Assembly (NCBI GenBank): GCA_028278525.1
Contig: JANQEE010000034.1
Span: 1 to 64,000 of the forward strand
Reading direction: 5' to 3'
DNA length: 64,000 bases
Source of the DNA: Minwuiaceae bacterium
Lineage (GTDB): Bacteria; Pseudomonadota; Alphaproteobacteria; Minwuiales; Minwuiaceae
Shown here: positions 17,176-26,412 of the stretch, piece by piece
How positions within the stretch are numbered: the stretch's first letter is position 1
Layout: the number at the start of each line of letters is the position of its first letter
Position numbers and translations under genes: made by a program
Notes under the pieces: generated by a model
Databases searched by the model: none
Seen by the model: the letters and a program-made list of their open reading frames with translations, nothing else
Told to the model about the DNA's origin: nothing

Positions 17176-18228
17176 CTATTCGCCCCAGCCGGGCAGACGG
17201 CCCTCTTCCACCGCGTGGCAGGCGACGTGACTGCTGTCCGCCTCAATCGCCCGGGGCACTTCCTTAACGCAGCGCTCGTTGGCGAACGGGCAGCGCGGGT
17301 GGAACGCGCAGCCGGACGGCGGGTCGATGGGGCTCGGCACCTCGCCGGCGACCGGCGTTCTGGCCCGGCCGCTCATGTCCAGGTCGGGGATCGCGTCCAG
17401 CAGCATCCGCGTATAGGGATGCTGCGGGTTGCCGAACAGGGTTTGGGTTTCCGCCCACTCGACCAGGCGGCCGAGATACATCACGCCGACCTTGGTGGAG
17501 ATGTGATAGACGACCGCCAGGTCGTGGCTGATGAACAGGTAGGTCAGCCCCAGCCGCTGCTGCAGCTCCTTCATCAGGTTCAGGATCTGCGCCTGGACCG
17601 ACACGTCCAGCGCCGAGGTCGGCTCGTCGCAGACCAGGAATTCCGGCTCGCCGGCCAGCGCCCTGGCGATCGAGATCCGCTGCCGCTGGCCGCCGGAGAA
17701 CTCGTGCGGGTACTTCTCGCCGTCGGACGGCGCCAGCCCGACCTGGGTCAGATGCTCGCCGACCCGCTCCCGGATCTCCCGGTTCGACGCGACCAGCTTC
17801 TGGTGCCGGATCGGCTCGGCCACGATGTCCGCGACCCGCCAGCGCGGGTTGAGCGACGCATAGGGGTCTTGGAAAATCATCTGCATCCGCGCCTGGATCG
17901 CCGTGTTCTGGGCGCGCTGCTGCGGCGTGCTGAGGTCGGTCCCTTCGTAGCTAATCGTGCCGGCGGTCGGGTTGTAGAGGCCGACAATCAGCCGCGCCAC
18001 CGTCGACTTGCCGCAACCGGACTCGCCGACCAGGCTGAAGGTCTCGCCCCGCTCGATATGGAAGCCGATGCCGTCGACCGCGCGGACGATGCGCCGCCCC
18101 GTCCGTTCGATGACCCGATTGAGCAGCGGCGGCGAGACGTCGAAGTACCGCTTCAGCCCGTCGACCTCCAGCACGGTCTCAGCGTGCGCGTCAGTGGCCT
18201 CAGTTGCCATTGCGACATCGCTCGCCAT
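17176..18228 (-). CDS. Peptide/nickel-type ABC transporter ATP-binding protein (OppF/DppF)
   Basis: The ATPase, 350 residues, has Walker A GESGCGKST, signature FSGGQRQRISIARAL and Walker B FLVCDEPTSALD. The C-terminal OppC-type cysteine motif (GCAFHPRCPFANERC) is typical of OppD/OppF pairs. It powers uptake with its partner ATPase, whose stop lies one base before its ATG (TGACATG). It is the last gene of the transporter operon that starts with the binding protein at 25.2 kb. Confidence 0.92.
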   Translation of the reverse strand: MASDVAMATEATDAHAETVLEVDGLKRYFDVSPPLLNRVIERTGRRIVRAVDGIGFHIERGETFSLVGESGCGKSTVARLIVGLYNPTAGTISYEGTDLSTPQQRAQNTAIQARMQMIFQDPYASLNPRWRVADIVAEPIRHQKLVASNREIRERVGEHLTQVGLAPSDGEKYPHEFSGGQRQRISIARALAGEPEFLVCDEPTSALDVSVQAQILNLMKELQQRLGLTYLFISHDLAVVYHISTKVGVMYLGRLVEWAETQTLFGNPQHPYTRMLLDAIPDLDMSGRARTPVAGEVPSPIDPPSGCAFHPRCPFANERCVKEVPRAIEADSSHVACHAVEEGRLPGWGE

Positions 18229-18229
18229 G

Positions 18230-19231
18230 TCAGTCCCCCGCCGCCGCGGTGGCTTGCCGCCTGTCTTCGAACAGCCAGCAGGCGACCTCGGAGTTCTCCG
18301 CCGGCATCAGGTCGGGCCGCTCGGTCCGGCAGCGGTCGAACACTTTGGGGCAGCGCGGGTTGAAGGCGCAGCCGGGCGGGATGGCGTTGAGCCGCGGCAT
18401 CGAGCCGTCGATCTGCGTCAGCTTCTCGACCTCGTGCCCGACGGTCGGGATCGAGCCCATCAGGCCGTGGGTGTAAGGATGCTTGGCCCGCTTCACCACG
18501 TCCTGAACCGGGCCGACCTCGGCGATGCGGCCCGCATACATCACCGCGACCCGATCAGCCGTCTCGGCGATCACGCCCATGTCGTGGGTCACCAGCATCA
18601 CCGCCGTGCGGTGCTCCCGGCAGAGCCGCTTCAACAGCGAGATGATCTGCGCCTGGATCGAGACGTCCAGCGCCGTGGTCGGCTCGTCGGCGATGATCAG
18701 CTTCGGCTCGGCGCAGAGCGCCAGCGCGATCACCACCCGCTGCCGCATGCCGCCGGAGAACTGGTGTGGATAATGGTCGATGCGCTCCTCGGCGCCCGGT
18801 ATGCCGACTTCCTTCAGCAGGTCCAGGGCGCGGCCGCGAGCCTCCTTCTCGCCGACCGGAATATGGGTCTGGATCGATTCCACAAGCTGGCGGCCGACCG
18901 TGTAGAGCGGGTTGAGGCTGGTCAGCGGGTCCTGGAAGATCGCGCCGATCTCGTTGCCGCGCACTTTGCGCATCTGCTCATAGGGCAGGTTGTCGATCCG
19001 CCGCCCGTCCAGCAGGATCTCGCCCGCCGCGATCCGCCCCGGCGGCTCCAGCAGGCCGATGATCGCCGAGCCGGTCATCGACTTGCCCGCCCCGGACTCG
19101 CCGACCACGCCCAGCACCTCGCCCGGATCGATATGCAGCGACACGTCGTCCACGGCCACCAGCACCCCGCGCCGGGTCGGAAACTCGACCCTGAGGTTCT
19201 TAACTTCCAGAAGCGGTTGGTTGGCGGGCAT
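18230..19231 (-). CDS. Peptide/nickel-type ABC transporter ATP-binding protein (OppD/DppD)
   Basis: This 333-residue ATPase contains Walker A GESGAGKSMTG, signature FSGGMRQRVVIALAL and Walker B LIIADEPTTALD, and ends with the GCAFNPRCPKVFDRC motif shared by the family. It is the first of the ATPase pair. In normal operons the gene directly follows the permease genes, but here 2.4 kb with two unrelated genes lie between them (19397-21513). A promoter of its own may be needed and was not identified. Confidence 0.92.
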   Translation of the reverse strand: MPANQPLLEVKNLRVEFPTRRGVLVAVDDVSLHIDPGEVLGVVGESGAGKSMTGSAIIGLLEPPGRIAAGEILLDGRRIDNLPYEQMRKVRGNEIGAIFQDPLTSLNPLYTVGRQLVESIQTHIPVGEKEARGRALDLLKEVGIPGAEERIDHYPHQFSGGMRQRVVIALALCAEPKLIIADEPTTALDVSIQAQIISLLKRLCREHRTAVMLVTHDMGVIAETADRVAVMYAGRIAEVGPVQDVVKRAKHPYTHGLMGSIPTVGHEVEKLTQIDGSMPRLNAIPPGCAFNPRCPKVFDRCRTERPDLMPAENSEVACWLFEDRRQATAAAGD

Positions 19232-19396
19232 CGATGCGCTCAGCCCCCGAATGCCCGAACCGCGGCCTCTCGCCCGATCCCTGGTCTGCCCAAAACGGCC
19301 TCCCGAGCCGCCTGTTTTTATCGTTCGAGCAGCACCCTAATCGGGATCAAGGGCGGATTGCAATTCGATTTCGGCTGCCTGTTAGGCCGAGGCCGG

Positions 19397-20176
19397 TCAC
19401 TGTTCCGATACAGGCCTGCCAAACGGATTCGGGGAGTAGTAGCCATGGCCCTTGCGCCGGCAGTAAGCCTCGAAATAGCTCACCGCCGCTGGCGAGGCCG
19501 GGCTATCACCCACCATCACGTTCCCCTCGCTCATGGCGATTTCATGCCAGCCGCCCTCTGCCGGTCTGGCGGCTTCGCCGGTCGGAAGTCCGATCGCGCC
19601 GGCCTCGGTTTCCTCGATCGTGACGACTTGTCCACTGATCATGAAGACGCCGGGACGAGTCTCGATCATCTCGAACTCCGGCACCAGCGACTGACACACC
19701 TCATACCTTAGGAAGTAGGACGGATATCGGGCGAGAGCCTGCATTTGCTTCGGAACCTCTCGGCAGCCCGCTTCTATCGCATCGAGGGCTTCGGGCGACG
19801 GTGGCTTGTCCATAACCAGGACCGACCCGTCGACAAGGCGGATATGGTGCCGCCACGTTTTCCAAACGGCGCTTTCCTTCAACACCGGTAGCCCAACCCG
19901 CGCCGCCTCTTTGGCATCCAACGGAATAACAATGTCTGGAATGTCTGCGTCGTCCTGAGATTCGATCTCATCCCTCAGAGCCTTATCGTCGGAGAGATAG
20001 CCGGGCACCAGCGCGTCGCAGGCCTGAAGCTCGACCCCGTAAATGGCAATGCCGGGGAATACTGTGACTTCATGACCTTCATTGTCGGGAACTGCGGGCG
20101 AATTCACGCAGGCGGACAGCCCGAAAACAATGCCAAGAAATACGAATCGACTAGTTCCACGTAAGCTTTGACGCAT
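19397..20176 (-). CDS. Putative lipoprotein of unknown function
   Basis: The 259-residue product, from ATG 20176, begins with basic residues, a hydrophobic stretch and the lipobox LSAC (Cys about 23), so it should be exported and lipidated. Four further cysteines (in QACDAL, EAGCRE, YEVCQS, YCRRKG) could make disulphides. Internally two similar halves seem to be present, each with a Cys-containing start, an xx-GLP- segment (RVGLPVLKES; GAIGLPTGEA) and a VDGSVLVMDKPPSPEAL / SEGNVMVGDSPASPAAV ending. That suggests an internal duplication. No known family was recognised. It lies inside the ABC transporter operon. Confidence 0.6.
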   Translation of the reverse strand: MRQSLRGTSRFVFLGIVFGLSACVNSPAVPDNEGHEVTVFPGIAIYGVELQACDALVPGYLSDDKALRDEIESQDDADIPDIVIPLDAKEAARVGLPVLKESAVWKTWRHHIRLVDGSVLVMDKPPSPEALDAIEAGCREVPKQMQALARYPSYFLRYEVCQSLVPEFEMIETRPGVFMISGQVVTIEETEAGAIGLPTGEAARPAEGGWHEIAMSEGNVMVGDSPASPAAVSYFEAYCRRKGHGYYSPNPFGRPVSEQ

Positions 20177-20256
20177 TCGCAAGACGTATCACATGGAAAC
20201 TGAGCGTGCAATTCGACGTTTTATCCTTTTCGAGTTCGAGTAAATATGGCCGCGAT

Positions 20257-21396
20257 TCATCTCTGGCTACCAGACAATGTGCAGATAGCGTCCAATCCTC
20301 TTTGTTTGATGAGCTGCACGGCTTCGCTCTGTAGAATCTCAATAAACTCGATCGATTTCTTTATGTACTCTATTCCTCGTCCGGCTACACGACTCGCTTT
20401 CGTCAAACCCCAATAAAATCCAGCCCAACCTGGAAATATAGTGCCGATATCCACATAAACCGTACCTGGTATTTCGGCTCGTACGGTAATCTCTCTTTGC
20501 CAGCGATCAATCAGCCTTTTCTCAGAGTCATTTGATCTTTCCTCGCAAATAACAGGCACCGTTACACTACCTGCGACATCGTAAAGGAAACATATGCTTG
20601 TTTCGTCCAGCAGCGCCTCCTGAACCAGTGGAGCGAGTTCTGGATTTTCGCTGTCTATATGCATATCAAAGTTGGATATTTCTCTTGGCTCAGGCCCAGC
20701 CAAGCTAAATTTGGCGTTACTAATTTCAGGATCCGCGCTGACAAATCTAGTTTTTGGTTTTACAAGACTACAGATCGTAACCCCTTTCCATCTTATATCG
20801 AAGTCGGGGAGCGATACCTTTCCGATTTTTCCTGTGATATTCGTTTCCGAAGTCGTTTTGACTTCTGAGGTCTCACTGGTGTCTTGCTCCCCGCCCCTAA
20901 TCGCTCTTTCTAATTCATCGAGCTGACCGAGAGTCTGAACTGACGCACTGGGGTTTTGGCCTAGCACAGCGGGCGGTTGTTGCCCTGACGGTGCAAATCC
21001 GTCGGCCAAACCATCAAACGGTTTCTTTTCGAACGAATCGAAGGAATCCGGTTCGAAATCTCCGGGTGTCAGGTTGGGCTGGGCAAGTAGATCGGCTCGG
21101 TTCTGCATCTCGTCGGGCCCAAGCCTTACCGCTGTCGGTCCTAGACCCAGTGCACGTTTCGACATCTGCGCCAAGCTCAGCGACCGGCGAGTCGCCCCGG
21201 TGCTGACAAATCGGCGGCCTTGCCAGCGCCAGCCTGTTCCGTCCGGTGCGACGTAGACGTTTCCCAGCCGAAGCTGCGCCTCGTCGATGCGTCCATTGGA
21301 AAGAACCTGGAGAGGAAATCTGGGTTCCTCGTCAAGGGCGCGTCGCGGCAGCGGTTGCGGCGCTAGACTTCCAATCAAACTCGGAGCCAGCCGCAA
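20257..21396 (-). CDS. Unknown protein, probably 5'-disrupted reading frame
   Basis: About 379 residues can be read from TTG 21396; the true start is unclear. The same frame continues upstream through a single TAG (21429-21427) to ATG 21513, which has a GGAG ribosome site. Reading through would give a ~418-residue protein with a Pro/Gly-rich N-terminus. The visible part contains RLGNVYVAPDGTGWRWQGRRFV, a low-complexity middle and a C-terminal helix-rich region (WAGFYWGLTKASRV...). Codon use and base composition are AT-richer than the flanking transporter genes, which suggests acquisition. No family was recognised. If translated at all from an internal start, MSKRAL or MQNRAD would be choices. 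Confidence 0.5.
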   Translation of the reverse strand: MRLAPSLIGSLAPQPLPRRALDEEPRFPLQVLSNGRIDEAQLRLGNVYVAPDGTGWRWQGRRFVSTGATRRSLSLAQMSKRALGLGPTAVRLGPDEMQNRADLLAQPNLTPGDFEPDSFDSFEKKPFDGLADGFAPSGQQPPAVLGQNPSASVQTLGQLDELERAIRGGEQDTSETSEVKTTSETNITGKIGKVSLPDFDIRWKGVTICSLVKPKTRFVSADPEISNAKFSLAGPEPREISNFDMHIDSENPELAPLVQEALLDETSICFLYDVAGSVTVPVICEERSNDSEKRLIDRWQREITVRAEIPGTVYVDIGTIFPGWAGFYWGLTKASRVAGRGIEYIKKSIEFIEILQSEAVQLIKQRGLDAICTLSGSQR

Positions 21397-21426
21397 CCGA
21401 GGATCGCCGAGCGGAGATTCCCCGCC

Positions 21427-21513
21427 CTACACCGGACCGGGCCCGGACGATTCCGGAAGCAAGATTTGCTCATCGGGACCGGTCCGTCCCGGCAGCGGCG
21501 GAAAATTGGGCAT
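21427..21513 (-). pseudogene. Detached 5' end of the 20257-21396 frame
   Basis: ATG 21513, eight bases after GGAG, opens a 28-codon frame rich in Pro and Gly (MPNFPPLPGRTGPDEQ...) that ends at TAG 21429-21427. The frame on the other side of the TAG is uninterrupted to 20257. The arrangement looks like one gene with a nonsense mutation, unless the TAG is read through or is a sequencing error. Confidence 0.5.
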
Positions 21514-21623
21514 CGTGAGTGCTCCGGCCTATTCGTTCTACGGTGGCCGGACAGGTTAATTCAGATGCGGGATACAAGTCATAAACGACGGTGGGTGTCT
21601 TGACCCTACCGACTTCTCGGCCG

Positions 21624-22556
21624 TCACCGCAGTTTCGGGTTCAGCGCGTCGCGGAGCCAGTCGCCGAGCAGGTTGACGGAGAGGATCAGGGTCGCCAGCG
21701 TGACGCCGGGGAAGATCACGATCCACCATTCGCCGGAGAACAGGAAGTCGTTGCCGATGCGGATCAGCGTGCCGAGCGACGGCTCGGTCGGCGGCACGCC
21801 GACGCCGAGGAACGACAGCGTCGCCTCGCCGAGGACCGCGATCGCCAGGTTGATGGTGGCGATCACCAGCACCGGCCCCATCACGTTGGGCAGCACGTGG
21901 CGCACCATGATCAGGCCGCGCGACAGGCCGATGACCCGCGCCGCCTGCACATATTCCTTGTTCTTCTCGACCATGGTGGAGCCGCGGACGGTGCGCGCGA
22001 ACTGCGGCCAGATCGAGAGGCCGAGCGCGGTGACGATCACCGCCAGCGCCAGTTCGTCGTGGCGTTCGTTCGGCAGCAGGCCGCGCGCCACGCCGTCGAT
22101 CAGCAGCGCCACCAGGATTGCCGGGAAGGTGATCTGCACGTCGGCGATACGCATGATCACCGCGTCGATGGTGCCGCCGACGTAGCCGGCGATCAGGCCT
22201 AGGCTGATGCCGATGGCCATGGCCAGCACCACGGAGATCAGCCCGACCATGATCGAGATGCGCGAGCCGTAGAGCAAAGCCGACAGCATGTCGCGACCCT
22301 GATCGTCGGTGCCAAGCAGGAAGCGGGGATTCCCGTCCTCGTACCAAACCGGCGGGGTGAACGCGTCGAGCAGGTCGAGCGCCGCCGGATCGAATGGGTT
22401 CTGCGGCGATATCCAGGGCGCGATCAACGCGGCCAGTATCATCGCGCCGGAGACGATGGCGGCGGCGACCGTGACCTTGGAGCGCTTGAAGCTGAACCAG
22501 ATGTCGCTGTCCAGGAAACGATCCAGGGAATCTCGGATGCGGGCGGCTGCGGCCAT
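21624..22556 (-). CDS. Peptide/nickel-type ABC transporter permease (OppC/DppC)
   Basis: This 310-residue inner-membrane permease has about six transmembrane helices, with an N-terminal OppC extension (KRSKVTVAAAIVSGAMILAA) and the permease loop EAA-type motif VQAARVIGLSRGLIMVRHVLPN. It follows DppB with one base between stop and start. It forms the heterodimeric channel with that protein. Its stop is followed by about 110 bases and then the unknown insertion rather than the expected ATPase gene. Confidence 0.92.
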   Translation of the reverse strand: MAAAARIRDSLDRFLDSDIWFSFKRSKVTVAAAIVSGAMILAALIAPWISPQNPFDPAALDLLDAFTPPVWYEDGNPRFLLGTDDQGRDMLSALLYGSRISIMVGLISVVLAMAIGISLGLIAGYVGGTIDAVIMRIADVQITFPAILVALLIDGVARGLLPNERHDELALAVIVTALGLSIWPQFARTVRGSTMVEKNKEYVQAARVIGLSRGLIMVRHVLPNVMGPVLVIATINLAIAVLGEATLSFLGVGVPPTEPSLGTLIRIGNDFLFSGEWWIVIFPGVTLATLILSVNLLGDWLRDALNPKLR

Positions 22557-22557
22557 G

Positions 22558-23544
22558 TCAGTGCCCTCCCGCCACTTCGCGGTGGATGCGAAGCCTGGGA
22601 TCGACCACGTAATAGAGCAGGTCGACGGTCAGGTTGATCATCACGAAGAAGAATGCGACCACGATCAGGTAGGTCGACATGATCGGGATGTCGACGTTCT
22701 GGATCGCCTGCAGGAAAAGCAGGCCGAGGCCGGGCCACTGGAACACGGTCTCGGTGATGATCGCGAAGGCGACGATCGAGCCGACCTGCAGGCCGGTGAT
22801 GGTGATCACCGGCACCAGGGTGTTCTTCAGCGCATGGCCGAAATGCACCGCCCGGTTGGCAAGGCCGCGGGCCCTGGCGAACTTGATGAAGTCGGTGCGC
22901 AGGACCTCCAGCATCTCGGACCGCACCAGCCGCATGATGAAGGTGAGCTGGAACATGCCGAGCGTGAATGCCGGCATCAGGATCGACTGGAGGCCGGACG
23001 CCGTCAGAAGGCCGGTGGTCCAGCCGCCGATGGCGACCGTTTCGCCGCGTCCGAACGTCGGCAGCCAGCCGAGCGTCACGCCGAACAACAGGATCAGCAG
23101 GATGCCGATGAAAAAGGTCGGCAGGGATATCCCCACCAGCGATACCGTGAGAAACACCTTGCTCAGCCATCGTTGCGGATAGAGCCCGGTATAGACCCCC
23201 ATCGGGATGCCGACGACGAGCGAAAACAGGGCGGCGATCAGGCTGAGTTCCAGGGTCGCCGGCAACCGCTCGACCAGCAGTTCGTTGACCGGCCGGCCAA
23301 TGCTGTAGGACAGGCCGAACTCGCCGCGCAGCGTCGCCGCGATGAAGCGGCCGAACTGCAGGTAGACAGGATCGTTGAGGCCCAGTTCCTCGCGCAGCTT
23401 GTCGCGCTCTTCCAGCGGCGTGTCCTGGCCGACCATTTGGGCCACCGGGTCGCCGACATAGCGGAACATGGTGAAACCCAACAAGGCCACCACAAGCATG
23501 ACAAGCAGCGACTGTAAAAGCCGCCGGATCAGGAAAGCGATCAT
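22558..23544 (-). CDS. Peptide/nickel-type ABC transporter permease (OppB/DppB)
   Basis: The 328-residue membrane protein begins MIAFLIRRLLQSLLVMLVVA, the usual OppB/DppB start, and has the EAA loop KFARARGLANRAVHFGHALKN. The final segment VDLLYYVVDPRLRI is also typical. About six transmembrane helices are visible. It is the second gene of the operon after the binding protein (82 bases away) and is followed tightly by the second permease. Confidence 0.92.
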   Translation of the reverse strand: MIAFLIRRLLQSLLVMLVVALLGFTMFRYVGDPVAQMVGQDTPLEERDKLREELGLNDPVYLQFGRFIAATLRGEFGLSYSIGRPVNELLVERLPATLELSLIAALFSLVVGIPMGVYTGLYPQRWLSKVFLTVSLVGISLPTFFIGILLILLFGVTLGWLPTFGRGETVAIGGWTTGLLTASGLQSILMPAFTLGMFQLTFIMRLVRSEMLEVLRTDFIKFARARGLANRAVHFGHALKNTLVPVITITGLQVGSIVAFAIITETVFQWPGLGLLFLQAIQNVDIPIMSTYLIVVAFFFVMINLTVDLLYYVVDPRLRIHREVAGGH

Positions 23545-23626
23545 GATTTAAGTCGGTGCAAACCGAACCGGCCCGGCCCCCGGCGTAGCGCGGGTTCCGG
23601 GCCGGCGGTCATCCAAGCGGCGCCGC

Positions 23627-25210
23627 TTACTGGACTTTTACGTGCCGCCAGCGGAACACGTTGTCCGCGCGCTGTTTCAGTTCGACCTTGCTGCCGACGC
23701 CCCAGGCCACGGCCTGCTGATGCAGCGGAACGTAGGCAATATCCTCGATGGTCTTGCCCCAGACTTCCCGCATCAGCGCACCGCGCTTCTTGGCGTCCGT
23801 TTCCGAAAGGATCTCGGCGGTCAGCGCATCGACATCCGGATTGCAGTAGCCGCCGAGATTGAATTTGCCCTGGCCTTCGTCTTCGCGGTAGCAAGCATGT
23901 AGATTGTACAGCGGGTTCCACGAATCGAAGCTACCCGGCGTCCAGCCCAGCAGGTAGAAGCTGGTATCGAGTTTCGGCGCCAGTATCTTCTGGAAGTACT
24001 TGGCCTTCGGCTGTGCGTTCAGGCTGACCTTGATGCCGACCTTCGCCAACATGCCGACCACCGCAATGCAGATCGCCTCGTCGTTGACGTAACGGTCGTT
24101 CGGGCAGTCCATGCTGACCTCGAACCCGTCCGCGTAACCGGCCTCGGCCAGCAGCGCCTTGGCCTTCTGCGGGTCGTACTCAAGCCGCGAGAAATCCGGG
24201 CTGGAGCCGTTGATGCCAGGCGCGATCATCATCGCCGACGGGGTCGACAGCCCGCGCATCACCTTCTTCTTGATCGCGTCGACATCGACCGCGCGGTAGA
24301 CCGCTTCGCGCACCCGCTTATCCTTGAACGGGTTCTTGCCTTTGACGTTGGAGTACAGAAGCTCGTCGCGCGACTGGTCCATGCCCAGGAAGATCGTGCG
24401 AAGCTCCGGCCCGACCAGCATGCGCGTCGTCCCGTTGCCGTCGATCCGTTTCATATCCTGAACCGGGATCGGATAGGCCATGTCGACCTGGCCGGATAGC
24501 AGGGCGGCGACGCGGGTCGCATCCGACGGGATCGGCGTGAATACGACTTCCGTCAGATTGTGTTCCTTGGCCGCATTGTTCCACCAGTCGGGGTTGACCT
24601 TCGCGGTCGTCTTAACGCCGGTCTCCCGGCTGACCAGCATGAACGGGCCGGTGCCGTTGGCGTGGCGGGTGGCGAAGTTCTCTTCCGTTCCCGTTGCCTG
24701 CTGCGGCTTGACCGCGTTGTTCTCCTCGGCCCAGGACTTGGACATGATGTACCAGCTCGCCCACTCGAAGTGGATGATCGGGTTCGGCGCGCTGGTGACG
24801 AAATCGACGGTGTGATCGTCGATCTTGATCACCTTGGTGTCCTGCGCGATCCGGGTTTTCAGGTCCGACCCGTCGGCCCTCACCCGGTCGGCAGAGAACA
24901 GCACGTCATCGGCGGTGAACGGACGGCCGTCATGGAACTTGACGCCCTTGCGCAGGTAGAACCGCCAGCGGGTCGGCTCCATCACTTCCCAGCGCTCCGC
25001 CAAAGCGGGCTGGATCTCCAGGCCCGGACCACGGCGGATCAGGCCTTCATAAATGTTGCCCAGGAAGCCGAGCGTGAAGGTCTCGTTCAGATTGTAGGGA
25101 TCCATCGAATTGACGGTGCCCTGAAAGGCGAATTTAAGGGTTTTGGCCTGGCCAGGCAGGGCCATCGCAACCGACAATACCCCTGCAAGCAATAAAGTTT
25201 TTAATCGCAT
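23627..25210 (-). CDS. ABC transporter substrate-binding protein, SBP family 5
   Basis: This periplasmic binding protein, 527 residues, has an N-terminal signal peptide (MRLKTLLLAGVLSVAMALPGQA) and then the family 5 core: LKFAFQGTVNSMDPYNLNET, LAERWEV, LRKGVKFHDGRPFTADDV (the conserved signature). It captures the ligand (oligopeptide, nickel complex or similar; not predictable here) for the DppBC channel. As the first gene of the operon, it has a GGAGAGG-type ribosome site before ATG 25210. The 231 bases upstream carry no recognised regulator site. Confidence 0.92.
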   Translation of the reverse strand: MRLKTLLLAGVLSVAMALPGQAKTLKFAFQGTVNSMDPYNLNETFTLGFLGNIYEGLIRRGPGLEIQPALAERWEVMEPTRWRFYLRKGVKFHDGRPFTADDVLFSADRVRADGSDLKTRIAQDTKVIKIDDHTVDFVTSAPNPIIHFEWASWYIMSKSWAEENNAVKPQQATGTEENFATRHANGTGPFMLVSRETGVKTTAKVNPDWWNNAAKEHNLTEVVFTPIPSDATRVAALLSGQVDMAYPIPVQDMKRIDGNGTTRMLVGPELRTIFLGMDQSRDELLYSNVKGKNPFKDKRVREAVYRAVDVDAIKKKVMRGLSTPSAMMIAPGINGSSPDFSRLEYDPQKAKALLAEAGYADGFEVSMDCPNDRYVNDEAICIAVVGMLAKVGIKVSLNAQPKAKYFQKILAPKLDTSFYLLGWTPGSFDSWNPLYNLHACYREDEGQGKFNLGGYCNPDVDALTAEILSETDAKKRGALMREVWGKTIEDIAYVPLHQQAVAWGVGSKVELKQRADNVFRWRHVKVQ

Positions 25211-25441
25211 TCTTTTAGCCTCTCCAGACTTGTCGGGCCGCTTGATGCACGGCCCCGATTTTGTTTCCCACTCATCCGGCTAAAGGCGACCGCTCTCTCC
25301 CGAAGCCGCCACCTGTCCGGCGATTGCCCGGCATAGTCATGCCTTCTGACCAAACCGTCAACGGGTTTTGCGGGTCAAATAGACTGGTAAAGCTAGGCCT
25401 AATATATCAACCGGAAGCGTCCGAGGGCTGGCCGGCGCCGT

Positions 25442-25900
25442 TCAGCGGAGGATCTCCGCCATCGCCTCGCCCGTCGCCACCACCTGGTCCTTCTGGTTGG
25501 TAACCATGATCTCGCAGACCACCCATTTGCCCTTGCGGGTCTCGCGCTTATCGACGACCCGGCCGCGCACCTCCACCGCATCGCCGGGATAGATCGGCTT
25601 CCGGAAGCGGGTTTCCAGCCGCCGATGCTCGCCCCACAGATCGCCGTCCCGCGGCAGCAGCCAGTCGGTCATGGCCCGGGTCATCAGCGAGTAGGTCATC
25701 AGGCCGTGCACGATCACGTCGTCGAACTTCTTGCCGCCGGCAAACTCCGTTTCCTCCAGGAACTTGTCGTCCCAATGCAACGGATTGTGATCGAACGACG
25801 CCTCGGCGAACTCCCGGATCATGGCGCGGGTAACCTCGACCCGCGGCCCCGGCACCTCCAGGCCAACGTCAATTTCATCGAAACTGCGCGCTTCTGCCAT
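25442..25900 (-). CDS. MaoC-like (R)-specific hydratase-type protein
   Basis: The protein has 152 residues and a hotdog fold. The hydratase motif FDHNPLHWDD (about residues 36-45) carries the catalytic Asp/His pair. Start chosen at ATG 25900 (MAEARSFDEIDVG); the frame runs 33 codons further up but overlaps the neighbour. It lies 16 bases after a second MaoC-like gene and is probably cotranscribed with it. The two small proteins together correspond to the two hotdog halves of fused dehydratases, so they may form a heterodimer acting on an enoyl-CoA. Confidence 0.8.
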   Translation of the reverse strand: MAEARSFDEIDVGLEVPGPRVEVTRAMIREFAEASFDHNPLHWDDKFLEETEFAGGKKFDDVIVHGLMTYSLMTRAMTDWLLPRDGDLWGEHRRLETRFRKPIYPGDAVEVRGRVVDKRETRKGKWVVCEIMVTNQKDQVVATGEAMAEILR

Positions 25901-25916
25901 CACCGCCTCCCGACGC

Positions 25917-26399
25917 TCAGTAGGGCCGCATGGTCCAGCCGCGGCCGGAACACACCACCTCGTCCCGCTGATTGCGGAACACGTTGTCGTGGATCGCAAA
26001 GGTCTTGCCCTTGCGGATCAGCTTGTCCAGGCAGCGTGAAACCAGGGTGATGGTATCGCCCGGGCGCACCGGGCAATGCAGCCACCAGTTCTGGCCCATA
26101 TTCACCGTGCCCGGCGTGCGCATGAAATGGTCGTGATCGGTGCAGGCGAACAGGAAGAGTGCGTGAATGCTGGGCGGCGCGACCAGCCCGCCGTAGCGGG
26201 TTCCCTTGGCATAGGCCTCGTCGAAATACAGCGGATTGTCGTCGCCGATGGAGCGGGCGAAGCGCTGGATGATCTCCCTGGTGATTTCGACGGGCCGGGA
26301 CTTGAGTACGACGCCGGGTTCCAGGTCGTCCCAGCCCGCCCGATTTTCGGCATCCTTCCAGAAATCCGTCTCGAAAGTCTGAGGATCGAACGCTTCCAT
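25917..26399 (-). CDS. MaoC-like dehydratase, N-terminal (FAS1-like) domain protein
   Basis: This 160-residue hotdog-fold protein starts MEAFDPQTFETDFWKDA. Its motif GDDNPLYFDEAYAKGTRYGG resembles the FAS1-type dehydratase half that lacks the full catalytic pair (DNPLYF where the partner has DHNPLHW). The ending VVCSGRGWTMRPY is also typical. It is upstream of the catalytic MaoC gene in the same orientation and 13 bases downstream of chorismate mutase. A heterodimeric enoyl-CoA hydratase with the neighbour is the likeliest role. Confidence 0.78.
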   Translation of the reverse strand: MEAFDPQTFETDFWKDAENRAGWDDLEPGVVLKSRPVEITREIIQRFARSIGDDNPLYFDEAYAKGTRYGGLVAPPSIHALFLFACTDHDHFMRTPGTVNMGQNWWLHCPVRPGDTITLVSRCLDKLIRKGKTFAIHDNVFRNQRDEVVCSGRGWTMRPY

Positions 26400-26412
26400 G
26401 CCGCTTTCCCTC

